Shown here: in pieces, positions 22,251 to 30,949 of the stretch
Numbering within the stretch: position 1 is the first letter of the stretch
How the letters are laid out: the number at the start of each line of letters is the position of its first letter
Assembly: GCA_030604135.1 (NCBI GenBank)
Contig: JAUVWL010000005.1
Location: 1 to 64,000 of the forward strand
DNA: 64,000 nt
Source of the DNA: Burkholderiales bacterium
GTDB taxonomy: Bacteria > Pseudomonadota > Gammaproteobacteria > Burkholderiales > Burkholderiaceae_C
Direction: 5' to 3'
Notes under the pieces: model-generated
The model's input: the letters and a program-made list of their open reading frames with translations, nothing else
Databases searched by the model: none
What the model was told of the DNA's origin: nothing
Translations under genes and position numbers: made by a program

Positions 22251-24338
22251 TTGACCTTCACCCCCGCACACGCAACACCGCCCGCGATCGGCTACCGACC
22301 CGACATCGACGGTCTGCGCGCCGTGGCCGTGCTGGCGGTCCTGGTGCACCACGCTTTCCCCGAATACCTCCCGGGCGGGTTCATCGGTGTCGATGTCTTC
22401 TTTGTCATATCGGGCTACCTGATCAGCAGCATCATCCTGGGTGAACTCCAGCAAGGGCGGTATTCGTTCGCTAGCTTCTACAGCCGGCGAATACGTCGTA
22501 TCTTCCCTGCCCTGCTGCTGGTCCTGGGCAGCACCGCGCTCATTGGCTGGCATCGTCTGACCGCCGACGAGTACGCGCTGCTGGGCAAACACCTGCTGGC
22601 CGGCGCAGCATTCGCATCCAACTTCGTGCTGTGGCAAGAGGCAGGCTACTTCGACGCTGAATCGGTGGGCAAGCCCTTGCTTCACCTGTGGTCCCTGGCC
22701 ATCGAAGAACAGTTCTATCTGTTCTGGCCGCTGATGCTTTTTGCCGTCTACCGCTGGCGCCCGGGCGCCGTGGTCCGAATGACGATCCTGCTGATACTGG
22801 CATCGTTCACCCTGAATCTGGCACTGGTCGGCGAGTACCCGGTGGCGGCCTTCTACAACACGGCGGCACGGATATGGGAGTTGCTGGCGGGCGCACTGCT
22901 GGCCTTCTGGCACCTTCGTCTGGCAGCCGCACCGCACCTGCGGAAGCAAGACCATCCAGACAAAGGCGCGGCAGAGGGCACCGAGGCTGCTGCGGCGCAT
23001 GCGCCAAGCCCAGGGCGCCTCCCCGGTAACGCGGCTTTTCCCGGCATGCAGCTGTTGGCCCTTGTGCCACGCGGCTTCCTGGGATCCAACACCATGGCTG
23101 CGGGTGGGCTCGCCCTGATCGTGCTGGCCCTGGTGCTGCTGCACCCGGAACGCCTGTTTCCCGGTGCCTGGGCCGTGTTGCCCACACTGGGCGCCACCTT
23201 GCTCATCGCCGCCGGACCCCAGGCCTGGATCAACCGCCGACTGCTGTCCAGCCGTCCCATGGTCTGGATCGGTCTGATCAGCTACCCGCTCTACCTCTGG
23301 CACTGGCCGCTGCTCAGCGTGGCCCATCTGCAGTCCGCGGGTGAGCCGGCATGGACACTGCGCCTGGGCCTGGCGCTGTTGAGCGTTCTTCTGGCCGCGC
23401 TGACCTATGTGTGCATCGAAAGGCCCCTGCGGCACGGCCGCGTCAACACGAGGTGGCTGGTCTCGGGCCTGTCAGTCGCCATGGCGGGTGTGGCCCTGGC
23501 TGGCGCCATCGTGCTCAAGTTCGAAGGTTTCGAGCAACGCTTTCCCCCCGAAATCCGGGCGCTGACCACCGGCGGAGGCACCCGCATGGTCACCCAGGGC
23601 TGGCGCCACAACGACTGCATGCTCGACTTCCGGCAACCTGCCCGAAACTTCAAGGACTTCTGCATCGAAGAGCGGCGACCTCTGGTCTTCCTGTGGGGCG
23701 ACTCACACGCCGGCTCACTCTATCCGGGCTTCAAGGCCGTGCAGGACAGCGGCTTGTACGACTTCGGCATTGGCGAGCGCAGCGGCTCCATCTGCCCGCC
23801 CATACTGGGCATCGAACCCCGGCCCTTGTGCCGAAGCCTGAACGAGAACGCCATCAGGGCCATACGTCAGAGCCGCCCCGACATCGTTGTCCTGTATGCC
23901 TGGTGGCACCATCCACGCTACGACCTCACGCCGCTGGAGTCCACCGTGGCCGAGTTGCGCGCCGCCGGCGTTCCCCGCATCGTCCTTCTCGGCGCCACCC
24001 CCTACTGGCAGGGTCCTTTGCCTCGTGTGCTGTTCGATGCCTGGCGAAGGGGGCCGGTGAGCCGCCTGCCACCGCTGCGCCTCAAAGACGAACTCGATCC
24101 GCAACTGGAGGCCATCACGCAGGCCATGAGCGCGCGTGCCCAGGCCATGGGGATCGAGTTCATTTCTGGAATGGATGCGTTCTGCAATGAACAAGGCTGC
24201 CTGACCCGTTTGAGCGAAGGCGCAGACGAGCCCTTGAGCTACGACTATGGCCACCTCGCCCCCGCTGCCGTCACCCACTATGTGCAATGGCTGGCGCCCC
24301 AAATTTTGGAGCCATTTCGCGTGCAGCCGCGCCAATGA
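22251..24338 (+). CDS. Acyltransferase 3 / SGNH-hydrolase two-domain protein (OafA-like)
   Basis: 695 residues. The N-terminal acyltransferase-3 membrane domain (about 1-420, ten or so helices) has YRPDIDGLRAVAVLAVLVHH with the conserved His, GVDVFFVISGYL and LHLWSLAIEEQFY. A C-terminal periplasmic SGNH domain (about 450-690) has LWGDSHAGS with the nucleophile Ser, and DYGHLAPAA with the probable catalytic His. Such proteins O-acylate surface polysaccharides such as O-antigen or peptidoglycan. The start is TTG at 22251; no in-frame ATG fits the conserved N-terminus. A hydrophilic Ala/Pro-rich insertion lies around residues 225-255. Confidence 0.9.
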   Translation: MTFTPAHATPPAIGYRPDIDGLRAVAVLAVLVHHAFPEYLPGGFIGVDVFFVISGYLISSIILGELQQGRYSFASFYSRRIRRIFPALLLVLGSTALIGWHRLTADEYALLGKHLLAGAAFASNFVLWQEAGYFDAESVGKPLLHLWSLAIEEQFYLFWPLMLFAVYRWRPGAVVRMTILLILASFTLNLALVGEYPVAAFYNTAARIWELLAGALLAFWHLRLAAAPHLRKQDHPDKGAAEGTEAAAAHAPSPGRLPGNAAFPGMQLLALVPRGFLGSNTMAAGGLALIVLALVLLHPERLFPGAWAVLPTLGATLLIAAGPQAWINRRLLSSRPMVWIGLISYPLYLWHWPLLSVAHLQSAGEPAWTLRLGLALLSVLLAALTYVCIERPLRHGRVNTRWLVSGLSVAMAGVALAGAIVLKFEGFEQRFPPEIRALTTGGGTRMVTQGWRHNDCMLDFRQPARNFKDFCIEERRPLVFLWGDSHAGSLYPGFKAVQDSGLYDFGIGERSGSICPPILGIEPRPLCRSLNENAIRAIRQSRPDIVVLYAWWHHPRYDLTPLESTVAELRAAGVPRIVLLGATPYWQGPLPRVLFDAWRRGPVSRLPPLRLKDELDPQLEAITQAMSARAQAMGIEFISGMDAFCNEQGCLTRLSEGADEPLSYDYGHLAPAAVTHYVQWLAPQILEPFRVQPRQ

Positions 24339-24370
24339 CTGACGCATGAAGCCATGTGCGGGATGTCCCT

Positions 24371-24403
24371 GAACCTAGATCCGGCAGTTGATCGCTCACG
24401 AGC
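24371..24403 (+). repeat. Dispersed repeat, copy 1
   Basis: Contains AACCTAGATCCGGCAGTTG. The same core occurs, inverted, at 24563-24619 and at 37261-37317 with one to three differences each. Confidence 0.55.
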
Positions 24404-24562
24404 ACCTGCAAGCAGTTGATTTTTCGATTGGAATTGACGATTCTCTGGTTCACCGATGGGTGAGATCGCTGCGCAGCCGATCGAGCCGCCCTCAACCGCG
24501 CATGCGGCGTTGCGAATCCGCGCCATGGCGCCGGCCATGGCTGTGGTCCGCGCCTTGCCTGC

Positions 24563-24619
24563 CCGGCCGATGACGACCCGCTCGGTCGCGCCCAACCGCC
24601 GGACCTAGGTTGAATGGCC
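24563..24619 (-). repeat. Dispersed repeat, copy 2
   Basis: On the minus strand it reads AACCTAGGTCCGGCGGTTG followed by GGCGCGACCGAGCGGGTCG. It is inverted relative to copy 1 and highly similar to copy 3 over about 55 bp. Confidence 0.6.
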
Positions 24620-24645
24620 CCGACTTTGCTAACATTTATGGACCC

Positions 24646-24721
<76 letters not shown>

Positions 24722-24726
24722 CAAAA

Positions 24727-24749
24727 AAAGCCGGGACAAGCCCGGCTTT
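24727..24749. terminator. Bidirectional terminator between tRNA-Ala and the helicase gene
   Basis: AAAGCCGGG and CCCGGCTTT form a perfect 9-bp stem around ACAAG. On the minus strand seven T follow, so it is strongest for the leftward helicase transcript; on the plus strand it ends the tRNA transcript. Confidence 0.9.
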
Positions 24750-24772
24750 CTCATGTGCGCACCGCGCCGTGC

Positions 24773-26536
24773 TCAGCGCGGGCTGCGGCGTGCCGACGAG
24801 CGAAATGCGTCGTTGCGGCGCCCCTCCGCAGGGGCACCACGACCACCGAAGCGGTCGCCGGAGCGTTGCTCGCGCGGACCACGATCGGCGAAGGCGGCAA
24901 CGGGACGCTCACGACCTTTGTCGGTGCGCCCAAAAGACGCGAAACCGCCATGCGCGCCTGCCCCCTGACGCGGCCGGGCCGCTTCATCGCGGGCAGGCCG
25001 CTCCCAGCGGGGATCGGCGCGGCGCTCGTCGCGCTCTGCCGGTCGTGCATCGCCGAAACCGCCGCCCATGCGCGGGCCTCCACGGCGATCGCCGAAGCGG
25101 TCACCACCACGTCCAGCCGGCCGACCGTTGCCCCGGCCACGACCGAAGTCGTTCTGCGGCGGACGCTGGCGTGGCTCCAGACCTTGCACCGTCTTGACCT
25201 CGATGCGCTGGTGGGTGAACGCCTCGATGTCACCGATTTTGCGGCGGTCGCGGAACTCGGCAAAGGTCACGGCCAGGCCATCGCGACCGGCACGGCCGGT
25301 GCGACCGATGCGGTGGGTGTAGTCCTCGGCCTTCATGGGCAGGCCAAAGTTGAACACGTGCGTGATGGTCGGCACATCGATACCGCGGGCCGCCACATCG
25401 GTGGCCACGAGGAACTGCACCTGGCCATTGCGCAGCGCCATCAGGCGGCGATTGCGAATGCCCTGACTCAAGGCACCGTGCAGGGCAACGGCAGCAAAGC
25501 CGGCCTGCTGCAGGTCGTTGGCCAGCCCATCGCATTCGATCTGGGTGCTGCAGAACACCACCGCCTGGTCGATGGCGGCATCGCGCAGCCAGTGGTCGAG
25601 CAGAGCACGCTTGTGCTGCTGGTCGTCGGCCCAGTACAGCTCTTGGCGGATGTTGGCGTGCTTCTCCTGAGGCGTGTCGATCTGGACCCGCTGCACATGC
25701 TTGCCGCCGTCGTGCATGACCCGCAGGGCCAGTTGCTGGATGCGCGGCGCGAACGTGGCGCTGAACATCATGGTCTGGCGACGCTGGCTGGTCAGGTTGT
25801 TGACCTCGGCCAGATCGTCGGCAAAACCCAGGTCCAGCATGCGGTCGGCCTCGTCGACCACCAGGAACTGCACCTGATCGAGCTGGATCTGGCCCGAGCG
25901 CTGCAGGTCCAGCAGGCGGCCCGGCGTGGCGACCACCAGATCGGCGTTCTGCAGGCGGGCAATCTGGATTTGGTAGGGCATACCACCCACCACGTTGGCG
26001 ATGCGCAGACCACGGCAGTGGCGCACCAGACCGATGGCGTCCTGCGCCACCTGCTGGGCCAGCTCGCGCGTCGGGCACAGCACCAGGGCGCCGGGTGTGG
26101 CCGGCTTGAAGTGGCGTGCCAGGGTGGGGTTTTTGCGCTTGGGGCGCTTGGGAGCGGCTTCGCCCCGCGCCAGTGCCTCGGCCGTGGCGCGTTCCAGGGC
26201 TTCGCGTTCACGGGCCTGTTCGGCGTCTTTCTGCTGGATCAGGGTGTGCAGCATCGGCAGCAGAAAAGCGGCGGTCTTGCCGCTGCCGGTCTGGCTGGAG
26301 ACCATCAGGTCGGCATAGCGCTGCTCGCCTTCGGCCAGCAATGCTTTGGGCACCACCTGGGACTGCACCGCAGTGGGTGCCACGTAGCCCAGGTCGGCAC
26401 AGGCCTGGCCGAGTTCGGGAGCCAGACCCAACTGTTCAAAGGCGTTGGGCGCGCGCACCACCACCTCGCTGTCGGCAACGACGGTCGCGTCCAGTTCCTG
26501 CGCCTCGAAGGCGACTTCATCCATACGTTCTTTCAT
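24773..26536 (-). CDS. DEAD-box ATP-dependent RNA helicase
   Basis: 587 residues. It remodels structured RNA, in ribosome assembly, mRNA decay or cold adaptation. Motifs: Q motif region FEQLGLAPELGQA, motif I SSQTGSGKT, Ia PTRELAQQ, Ib TPGRLLD, II VVDEADRML, III MFSATF, V LVATDVAARGID, VI HRIGRTGRAGR. A charged insertion (about 105-140, EQAREREALERATAEAL) interrupts the first RecA domain and a roughly 150-residue Arg/Gly-rich tail (about 430-587) would bind RNA. The start may be at the first or fifth codon. It has a long 5' leader, as cold-shock helicases often do. Confidence 0.92.
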   Translation of the reverse strand: MKERMDEVAFEAQELDATVVADSEVVVRAPNAFEQLGLAPELGQACADLGYVAPTAVQSQVVPKALLAEGEQRYADLMVSSQTGSGKTAAFLLPMLHTLIQQKDAEQAREREALERATAEALARGEAAPKRPKRKNPTLARHFKPATPGALVLCPTRELAQQVAQDAIGLVRHCRGLRIANVVGGMPYQIQIARLQNADLVVATPGRLLDLQRSGQIQLDQVQFLVVDEADRMLDLGFADDLAEVNNLTSQRRQTMMFSATFAPRIQQLALRVMHDGGKHVQRVQIDTPQEKHANIRQELYWADDQQHKRALLDHWLRDAAIDQAVVFCSTQIECDGLANDLQQAGFAAVALHGALSQGIRNRRLMALRNGQVQFLVATDVAARGIDVPTITHVFNFGLPMKAEDYTHRIGRTGRAGRDGLAVTFAEFRDRRKIGDIEAFTHQRIEVKTVQGLEPRQRPPQNDFGRGRGNGRPAGRGGDRFGDRRGGPRMGGGFGDARPAERDERRADPRWERPARDEAARPRQGAGAHGGFASFGRTDKGRERPVAAFADRGPREQRSGDRFGGRGAPAEGRRNDAFRSSARRSPR

Positions 26537-26823
26537 GTTTCATCATCCCGGCGCGCCAAAAAAAGTGGGGCGCGCACATCCGGACAAAGCGAAACGCGGT
26601 GCGCAGGTTGGAGCCGTTTCAACAGAAACGGTCAACGCGCAGACGGGCTGCTTCGTTCGTGGTTGCAGACAACATCAACCATCAAACGAAGAGCGAGGCG
26701 AGCCGGGTCCCGGTGTGGGGCATCGGCTGCGGTCAACGCATGGCCCCGATCAGATCACCCCGGTGCGCATCGCCAGGCGATGCATCGGGGCTGCGGGGCA
26801 CTGTGAGTGTGAGGCAGATGCAC

Positions 26824-26853
26824 AAAGGCTGCGCTGTTTATGGCGCAGCCTTT
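26824..26853. terminator. Strong hairpin between pit and the helicase gene
   Basis: AAAGGCTGCGC and GCGCAGCCTTT pair perfectly (11 bp) around an 8-nt loop. It may end the leftward pit transcript, and it also lies at the predicted 5' end of the helicase mRNA. Only short T-runs follow on either strand. Confidence 0.6.
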
Positions 26854-26854
26854 G

Positions 26855-26863
26855 ATTATGGCA
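26855..26863 (-). promoter_or_regulatory. Extended -10 promoter for the helicase gene
   Basis: On the minus strand TGCCATAAT: TGN followed by CATAAT (5/6). No good -35 is seen. Transcription would start at the base of the hairpin at 26853. Confidence 0.45.
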
Positions 26864-26909
26864 TGTTTTCAGCGATTACCCTAGCGGTATTTGCCGCCGG
26901 CGCATCAGA

Positions 26910-28496
26910 TCAGGTCATGATGGCCCGAACGATGTGGAACAGAATGGCCGCCAGCACAGCCGTGGCCGGCACGGTCACGATCCAGGCCGCCACGATGCGC
27001 ATCACCGTCGAGCGCTTGACCAGCTCCTTCTTGTAGGCCTTTTTCAGGGCTTTCTGCTCCTTTTTGGCCAGCACCGCGCCATCGACCAGCTGGCGCTGTT
27101 TGGCCCGCTTTTTCATTTCGGCCAGCATGCGCTTCTTTTCGCTCACCTCGGCAGCTTCAAATCGCTTGAGGTAGGCCTCCACCTCGGCCCGGTCCTCACC
27201 CTGGTGGCCGGCAAACACCACTTCCTCCATCTTCGCGTAGTTGACCTTCAGCAACTCGCGCAGAAACCCCACGCCGATAACTGCACCAATCGTGGTGTGG
27301 GTGGTCGAAATGGGCATGCCCAGCTCGGCAGCAATGATCACCGTGAGGGTGGCGGCCATGGCGATCGAATAGGCCCGCATGTTGTCCAGTTCGGTGATCT
27401 CTTTGCCCACCGTGCGGATGAGCTTGGCGCCGTAAAGCGCCAGACCTACTGCCAGACCCAAAGCCCCCAGCACCATGACCCACATCGGCGAAGCCGCACG
27501 GGTCGCCACGGCGCCCGACTTGACCGCTTCATAGATGGCCGCCAGTGGACCGATGGCGTTACCCACATCGTTCGCGCCGTGGGCAAAGCTGAGCAGGGCG
27601 GCCGCGCAGATGAGCGGCCAAGTGAACAGACGGTTGACGCCTTCCTTGCTGTTGTCCTGACGCAAGGCCAGTCGGGCTATCGGCTTGCGGACCAGGGCCC
27701 AGACCACCACGGCCACCGCGGCGCCCAACCCAACCGCTGGCCAGAACCCGAACTTCACCAGCTGACTCAAACCTTTGAGCAGCATGAAGGTGGCGTAGGC
27801 CCAGACCATAAGGGCAATCAGCACCGGTACCACGCGAGCCGCAGCCTCGGTTTTCTCGGAACGGTAGGTGATGCTGCGTTTGATGATGTAGAGGAAAAGG
27901 GCCGCGATCAGCGCCCCCGTCAGGGGCGACGCCACCCAGCTGGCAACGATTTTGGTGATGGTGCCCCAGTTCACCAGGCCCCAGCCACCGGCGGCGATGC
28001 CGGCCCCCATGACGGCACCAATGATGGAGTGGGTGGTGGACACCGGTGCACCCAGCGCGGTGGCCAGGTTGAGCCACAGCGCGCCGGCCAGCAGGGCCGC
28101 CAGCATCACCCAGGCGAACAGCGCCGGGTCGGCGATCTGCTTGCTGTCGATGATGCCGCCCTTGATCGTGCCGACCACCTCACCGCCGGCAACGATGGCA
28201 CCCAAGGCCTCGAAAACAGCGGCGATCACAATGGCCCAGCCCATGGTCAGGGCCCCCGAGCCGACCGACGGGCCCATGTTGTTGGCCACATCGTTGGCAC
28301 CGATGTTCATGGCCATATAGCCACCGATCACCGCCGCCACGATCAGCAGGCCGACCGACGCCGCAGGCAGTCCGGCCACGGATGCGCCCGTCAGGGACGC
28401 GTACAGTCCGACCAGCCCCAGAAACAACAGGGCGCCGCCAAGCTGGAAGACCTCCAGGTGGCGCGAAACAAAGCGGTTGCGGGATTTTCGTGTCAT
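26910..28496 (-). CDS. pit: Low-affinity inorganic phosphate transporter, PiT family
   Basis: 528 residues with two homologous membrane halves (about 30-290 and 290-480). PiT proteins import metal-phosphate complexes using the proton motive force. The duplicated signatures are GANDVANNMGPSVGSGALT (near 67-85) and GANDVGNAIGPLAAI (near 305-319); the paired motifs APVSTTHSIIGAVMGAGI and MPISTTHTTIGAVIGVGF are also typical. A basic, Lys-rich cytoplasmic stretch (KKRMLAEMKKRAKQRQ) precedes the last helix. It lies 86 bp downstream of orn. No phoU-like partner is adjacent. Confidence 0.95.
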   Translation of the reverse strand: MTRKSRNRFVSRHLEVFQLGGALLFLGLVGLYASLTGASVAGLPAASVGLLIVAAVIGGYMAMNIGANDVANNMGPSVGSGALTMGWAIVIAAVFEALGAIVAGGEVVGTIKGGIIDSKQIADPALFAWVMLAALLAGALWLNLATALGAPVSTTHSIIGAVMGAGIAAGGWGLVNWGTITKIVASWVASPLTGALIAALFLYIIKRSITYRSEKTEAAARVVPVLIALMVWAYATFMLLKGLSQLVKFGFWPAVGLGAAVAVVVWALVRKPIARLALRQDNSKEGVNRLFTWPLICAAALLSFAHGANDVGNAIGPLAAIYEAVKSGAVATRAASPMWVMVLGALGLAVGLALYGAKLIRTVGKEITELDNMRAYSIAMAATLTVIIAAELGMPISTTHTTIGAVIGVGFLRELLKVNYAKMEEVVFAGHQGEDRAEVEAYLKRFEAAEVSEKKRMLAEMKKRAKQRQLVDGAVLAKKEQKALKKAYKKELVKRSTVMRIVAAWIVTVPATAVLAAILFHIVRAIMT

Positions 28497-28500
28497 GGTT

Positions 28501-28529
28501 TTATCATGTGAATTTCATGATTTTGACAC
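28501..28529 (+). promoter_or_regulatory. 11-bp periodic heptamers upstream of pit
   Basis: TTATCAT, ATTTCAT and TTGACAC occur at 28501, 28512 and 28523, each 5/7 to CTGTCAY with 11-bp spacing. They point away from pit. The same DNA contains the inverted pair TCATG / CATGA. Confidence 0.3.
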
Positions 28530-28582
28530 GATGCAAGCCCGTTTCTCTGGGCGAGCCAGGCCAGTCGGCCGCATTCGGAGCC

Positions 28583-29203
28583 TCAGCGAAGAAAGTGCGC
28601 CCGGTAGTGCTCGAGTTCATCAATCGACTCGTGCACATCGGCCAGGGCGGTGTGGCGCTGCTGCTTCTTGAACGCGTCATAGACCGCCGGGCGCCAGCGC
28701 TTGGCCAGTTCCTTGAGCGTGCTCACGTCCAGGCAACGGTAGTGGAAATACGCTTCCAGTTTCGGCATGTACTTGACCAGGAAGCGCCGGTCCTGGCTGA
28801 TGGTGTTGCCGCACATGGGCGAAGCGTTCTTCGGCACATATCGGCCGATGAAGTCCAGCAATTGCTGCTCTGCAGCCGATTCGTCCAGCGTGCTGGCCTT
28901 GACCTTGTCGATCAGGCCACTGCGCCCGTGTGTGCCCTTGTTCCAGTTGTCCATGGCATCCAGCACCGACTGGCTCTGGTGAATCACCAGCACCGGGCCA
29001 TCCACCCGCGGGGTCAGCTCAGGTCCGGTGATGACCACGGCAATCTCCAGCAGCCGTTCTTTTTCCGGATCCAGCCCGCTCATTTCGCAATCGAGCCAGA
29101 CCAGGTTCTGGTCGCTGCGCGCCAGGGTGGTGGCGGACACGGGTTCGGTGAGGGAAGGTGTTTCGGAGGCGGCGGACGTGGCGGTCGGGTTTTGCGTGCT
29201 CAT
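28583..29203 (-). CDS. orn: Oligoribonuclease
   Basis: 206 residues. It degrades 2-5 nt RNA fragments and pGpG to mononucleotides and is usually essential in gamma- and beta-proteobacteria. DEDDh exonuclease motifs are [10 protein letters not shown] (metal-binding Asp and Glu, about 36-45), the middle [11 protein letters not shown], and [11 protein letters not shown] with catalytic His and Asp near residue 190. The first 30 residues are Ser/Thr/Ala-rich and absent from E. coli Orn. The start at 29203 was chosen over an upstream GTG three codons earlier. It is divergent from the M48 protease gene. Confidence 0.95.
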   Translation of the reverse strand: MSTQNPTATSAASETPSLTEPVSATTLARSDQNLVWLDCEMSGLDPEKERLLEIAVVITGPELTPRVDGPVLVIHQSQSVLDAMDNWNKGTHGRSGLIDKVKASTLDESAAEQQLLDFIGRYVPKNASPMCGNTISQDRRFLVKYMPKLEAYFHYRCLDVSTLKELAKRWRPAVYDAFKKQQRHTALADVHESIDELEHYRAHFLR

Positions 29204-29286
29204 GGCGACCATTTTCGCCGATGCTGCCCGGGCGACCCCGTCCCCGCCCCCACCGTGGCTTTCGGCACTTCGTTAGACTCCCGGTC

Positions 29287-30546
29287 ATGGATACCGCTTC
29301 CCTGGCCTTCACGGCCGTGTTCTGTGCTGCCCTGATCGGCGGCCTTGTGCTCAGGACCTGGCTGACCAGCCGGCAGATCCGCCACGTGGCCAGCCACCGG
29401 GCCGCCGTGCCTGCCGCCTTTGCCGACACGGTGACACTGCAGGCCCACCACAAGGCCGCCGACTACACCATCGTGAAATCGCGGTTCGGCCTGCTGTCTG
29501 CTTCGATCGAGACCGGCTTGCTGCTGGGCTGGACATTGCTGGGTGGCCTGCACTGGCTCAACCAGATTCTGCTGGGCTGGCTGGGTGGTGGCATGGTGCA
29601 ACAACTGGCCCTGATCGGCGCCTTTGCCCTCATCGGCGGCGTGCTGACTTTGCCCCTGGAGTGGTGGAGCAGCTTTCGCATCGAAGAGCGGTTCGGGTTC
29701 AACCGCATGACCCTGGGCCTGTGGCTGGGCGACCTGCTCAAGGGTACCGTGGTGGGTGTGCTGGTGGGTCTGCCCATCATTGCCCTGGTGCTGTGGCTGA
29801 TGGGGGCTGCCGGGCCCACCTGGTGGCTCTGGGCCTGGGGTGTCTGGATGGGTTTCAACCTGCTGATGTTGCTGCTCTACCCCACGCTGATCGCGCCGCT
29901 GTTCAACAAGTTCGAGCCGCTGGAAGACGAAACGCTCAAGGCCAGGGTGACTGCGCTCATGCAGCGCTGCGGCTTTGCCGCCAAAGGCCTGTACGTGATG
30001 GACGGCAGCAAACGCAGCGCCCATGCCAACGCCTACTTCACCGGCTTCGGCGCGGCCAAGCGGGTGGTCTTCTTCGACACCCTGCTCAAGCAGCTCGACC
30101 CGGCCGAGGTGGATGCCGTGCTGGCCCACGAGCTCGGCCACTACAAGCGGCGGCACATCCTGCAACGGCTTGTGCTGATGTTTGCGCTGAGCCTGGCTGG
30201 CTTTGCGCTGCTGGGCTGGATGTCGGGCCAGGTCTGGTTCTACACCGGGCTGGGCGTGCAACCGGCCATGGACGCGCCCAACAACGCCCTGGCCCTCTTG
30301 CTGTTCGTGATGGTGGTGCCCCTGTTCACCTACTTCCTGCAGCCGCTGATGGCCCAGCTCTCGCGCAAACACGAGTTCGAAGCGGACGCCTACGCCGTGG
30401 CCCAGACCAATGGCTCCGATCTGGCCAATGCCCTGCTCAAGCTCTACAAGGACAACGCGAGCACCCTCACACCCGACCCGGTGTTCGCCAGCTTCTACTA
30501 TTCGCACCCGCCCGCCAGCGAACGCCTGGCTCGCCTGAGAGGCTGA
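29287..30546 (+). CDS. M48-family membrane zinc metalloprotease (Ste24-like)
   Basis: 419 residues with about seven transmembrane segments. The zinc site HELGH lies near residue 281 (VLAHELGHYKRRH) and the third ligand is in SRKHEFEADAYAV, as in CAAX prenyl protease 1. The N-terminal extension with LEWWSSFRIEERFGFN is also family-typical. Bacterial members are membrane quality-control proteases; prenylated substrates are not expected here. It heads a run with phhB and rsgA, 44 bp upstream of phhB. Confidence 0.92.
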   Translation: MDTASLAFTAVFCAALIGGLVLRTWLTSRQIRHVASHRAAVPAAFADTVTLQAHHKAADYTIVKSRFGLLSASIETGLLLGWTLLGGLHWLNQILLGWLGGGMVQQLALIGAFALIGGVLTLPLEWWSSFRIEERFGFNRMTLGLWLGDLLKGTVVGVLVGLPIIALVLWLMGAAGPTWWLWAWGVWMGFNLLMLLLYPTLIAPLFNKFEPLEDETLKARVTALMQRCGFAAKGLYVMDGSKRSAHANAYFTGFGAAKRVVFFDTLLKQLDPAEVDAVLAHELGHYKRRHILQRLVLMFALSLAGFALLGWMSGQVWFYTGLGVQPAMDAPNNALALLLFVMVVPLFTYFLQPLMAQLSRKHEFEADAYAVAQTNGSDLANALLKLYKDNASTLTPDPVFASFYYSHPPASERLARLRG

Positions 30547-30590
30547 GAGGCGGAAGGCCTCAACCTCGACCACTTGCATCTTCGATTGCC

Positions 30591-30911
30591 ATGAATCCCA
30601 TCCACCAGAACCGTCGTGCCCTCGGGCCCACCGAAATCGTCTCCCAGCTGACCCAGCTCAACGGTGAGCAAGCCGATGGCTGGAAACTGATCGACGGCGC
30701 CATCGAAAAGACCTACCGATTCACCAACTTTCACGAGACCATCGGCTTCGTCAATGCCCTGGCCTGGATCGCCAACCGGGAAGACCACCACCCCGACCTG
30801 GCCGTGTCCTACAACCGGTGCGTGGTGCGCTTCAACACCCACGACGTCAACGGGGTCTCGGTCAGCGATTTCTTCTGCGCTGCGGCGGTCGACGCCTTGT
30901 TGCCCCGCTGA
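30591..30911 (+). CDS. phhB: Pterin-4a-carbinolamine dehydratase
   Basis: 106 residues, the usual length. It dehydrates 4a-hydroxytetrahydrobiopterin to regenerate the cofactor of aromatic amino-acid hydroxylases. The family signature is seen as FHETIGFVNALAWIANREDHHPD, split here as NFHETIGF and NREDHHPDLAVSYN, with the active-site His residues. No phenylalanine hydroxylase is in the window. It lies between the M48 protease and rsgA genes, so it may be cotranscribed for convenience rather than pathway logic. Confidence 0.9.
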   Translation: MNPIHQNRRALGPTEIVSQLTQLNGEQADGWKLIDGAIEKTYRFTNFHETIGFVNALAWIANREDHHPDLAVSYNRCVVRFNTHDVNGVSVSDFFCAAAVDALLPR

Positions 30912-30949
30912 ATCGCGAATCCGGCCATGGCCCTGCGAAAGACCTGCCC

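Larger units (their letters stand above)
24339..24645. other. Gene-free interval with inverted dispersed repeats
   Basis: This 307-bp interval between the acyltransferase gene and tRNA-Ala holds two inverted copies of a dispersed repeat (24371-24403 and 24563-24619). The DNA between them contains the palindromic ATGGCGCCGGCCAT (24523-24536). No credible coding frame is seen. The right copy supplies TTGAAT, a possible -35 for the tRNA gene. Confidence 0.5.
26537..26909 (-). other. Long leader/promoter region of the helicase gene
   Basis: 373 bp without a gene. On the minus strand it holds an extended -10 (TGCCATAAT), then an 11-bp-stem hairpin, then about 285 nt of leader up to the helicase ATG. 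It also contains the 3' end of the pit transcript. No credible small coding frame was found. Confidence 0.5.

Noticed and set aside
24388..24573. 61-residue frame between the acyltransferase gene and tRNA-Ala
   Set aside because: No ribosome site, Arg/Ser-rich composition, and it runs into a dispersed repeat.
26934..28511. 525-residue open frame opposite pit
   Set aside because: Low-complexity His/Gly/Gln-rich antisense product; the minus strand encodes a full PiT transporter.
30818..30949. Longer N-terminus for RsgA overlapping phhB
   Set aside because: It would overlap the 3' third of phhB in another frame and add Arg-rich residues not found in RsgA; the TTG at 30950 fits the family start.
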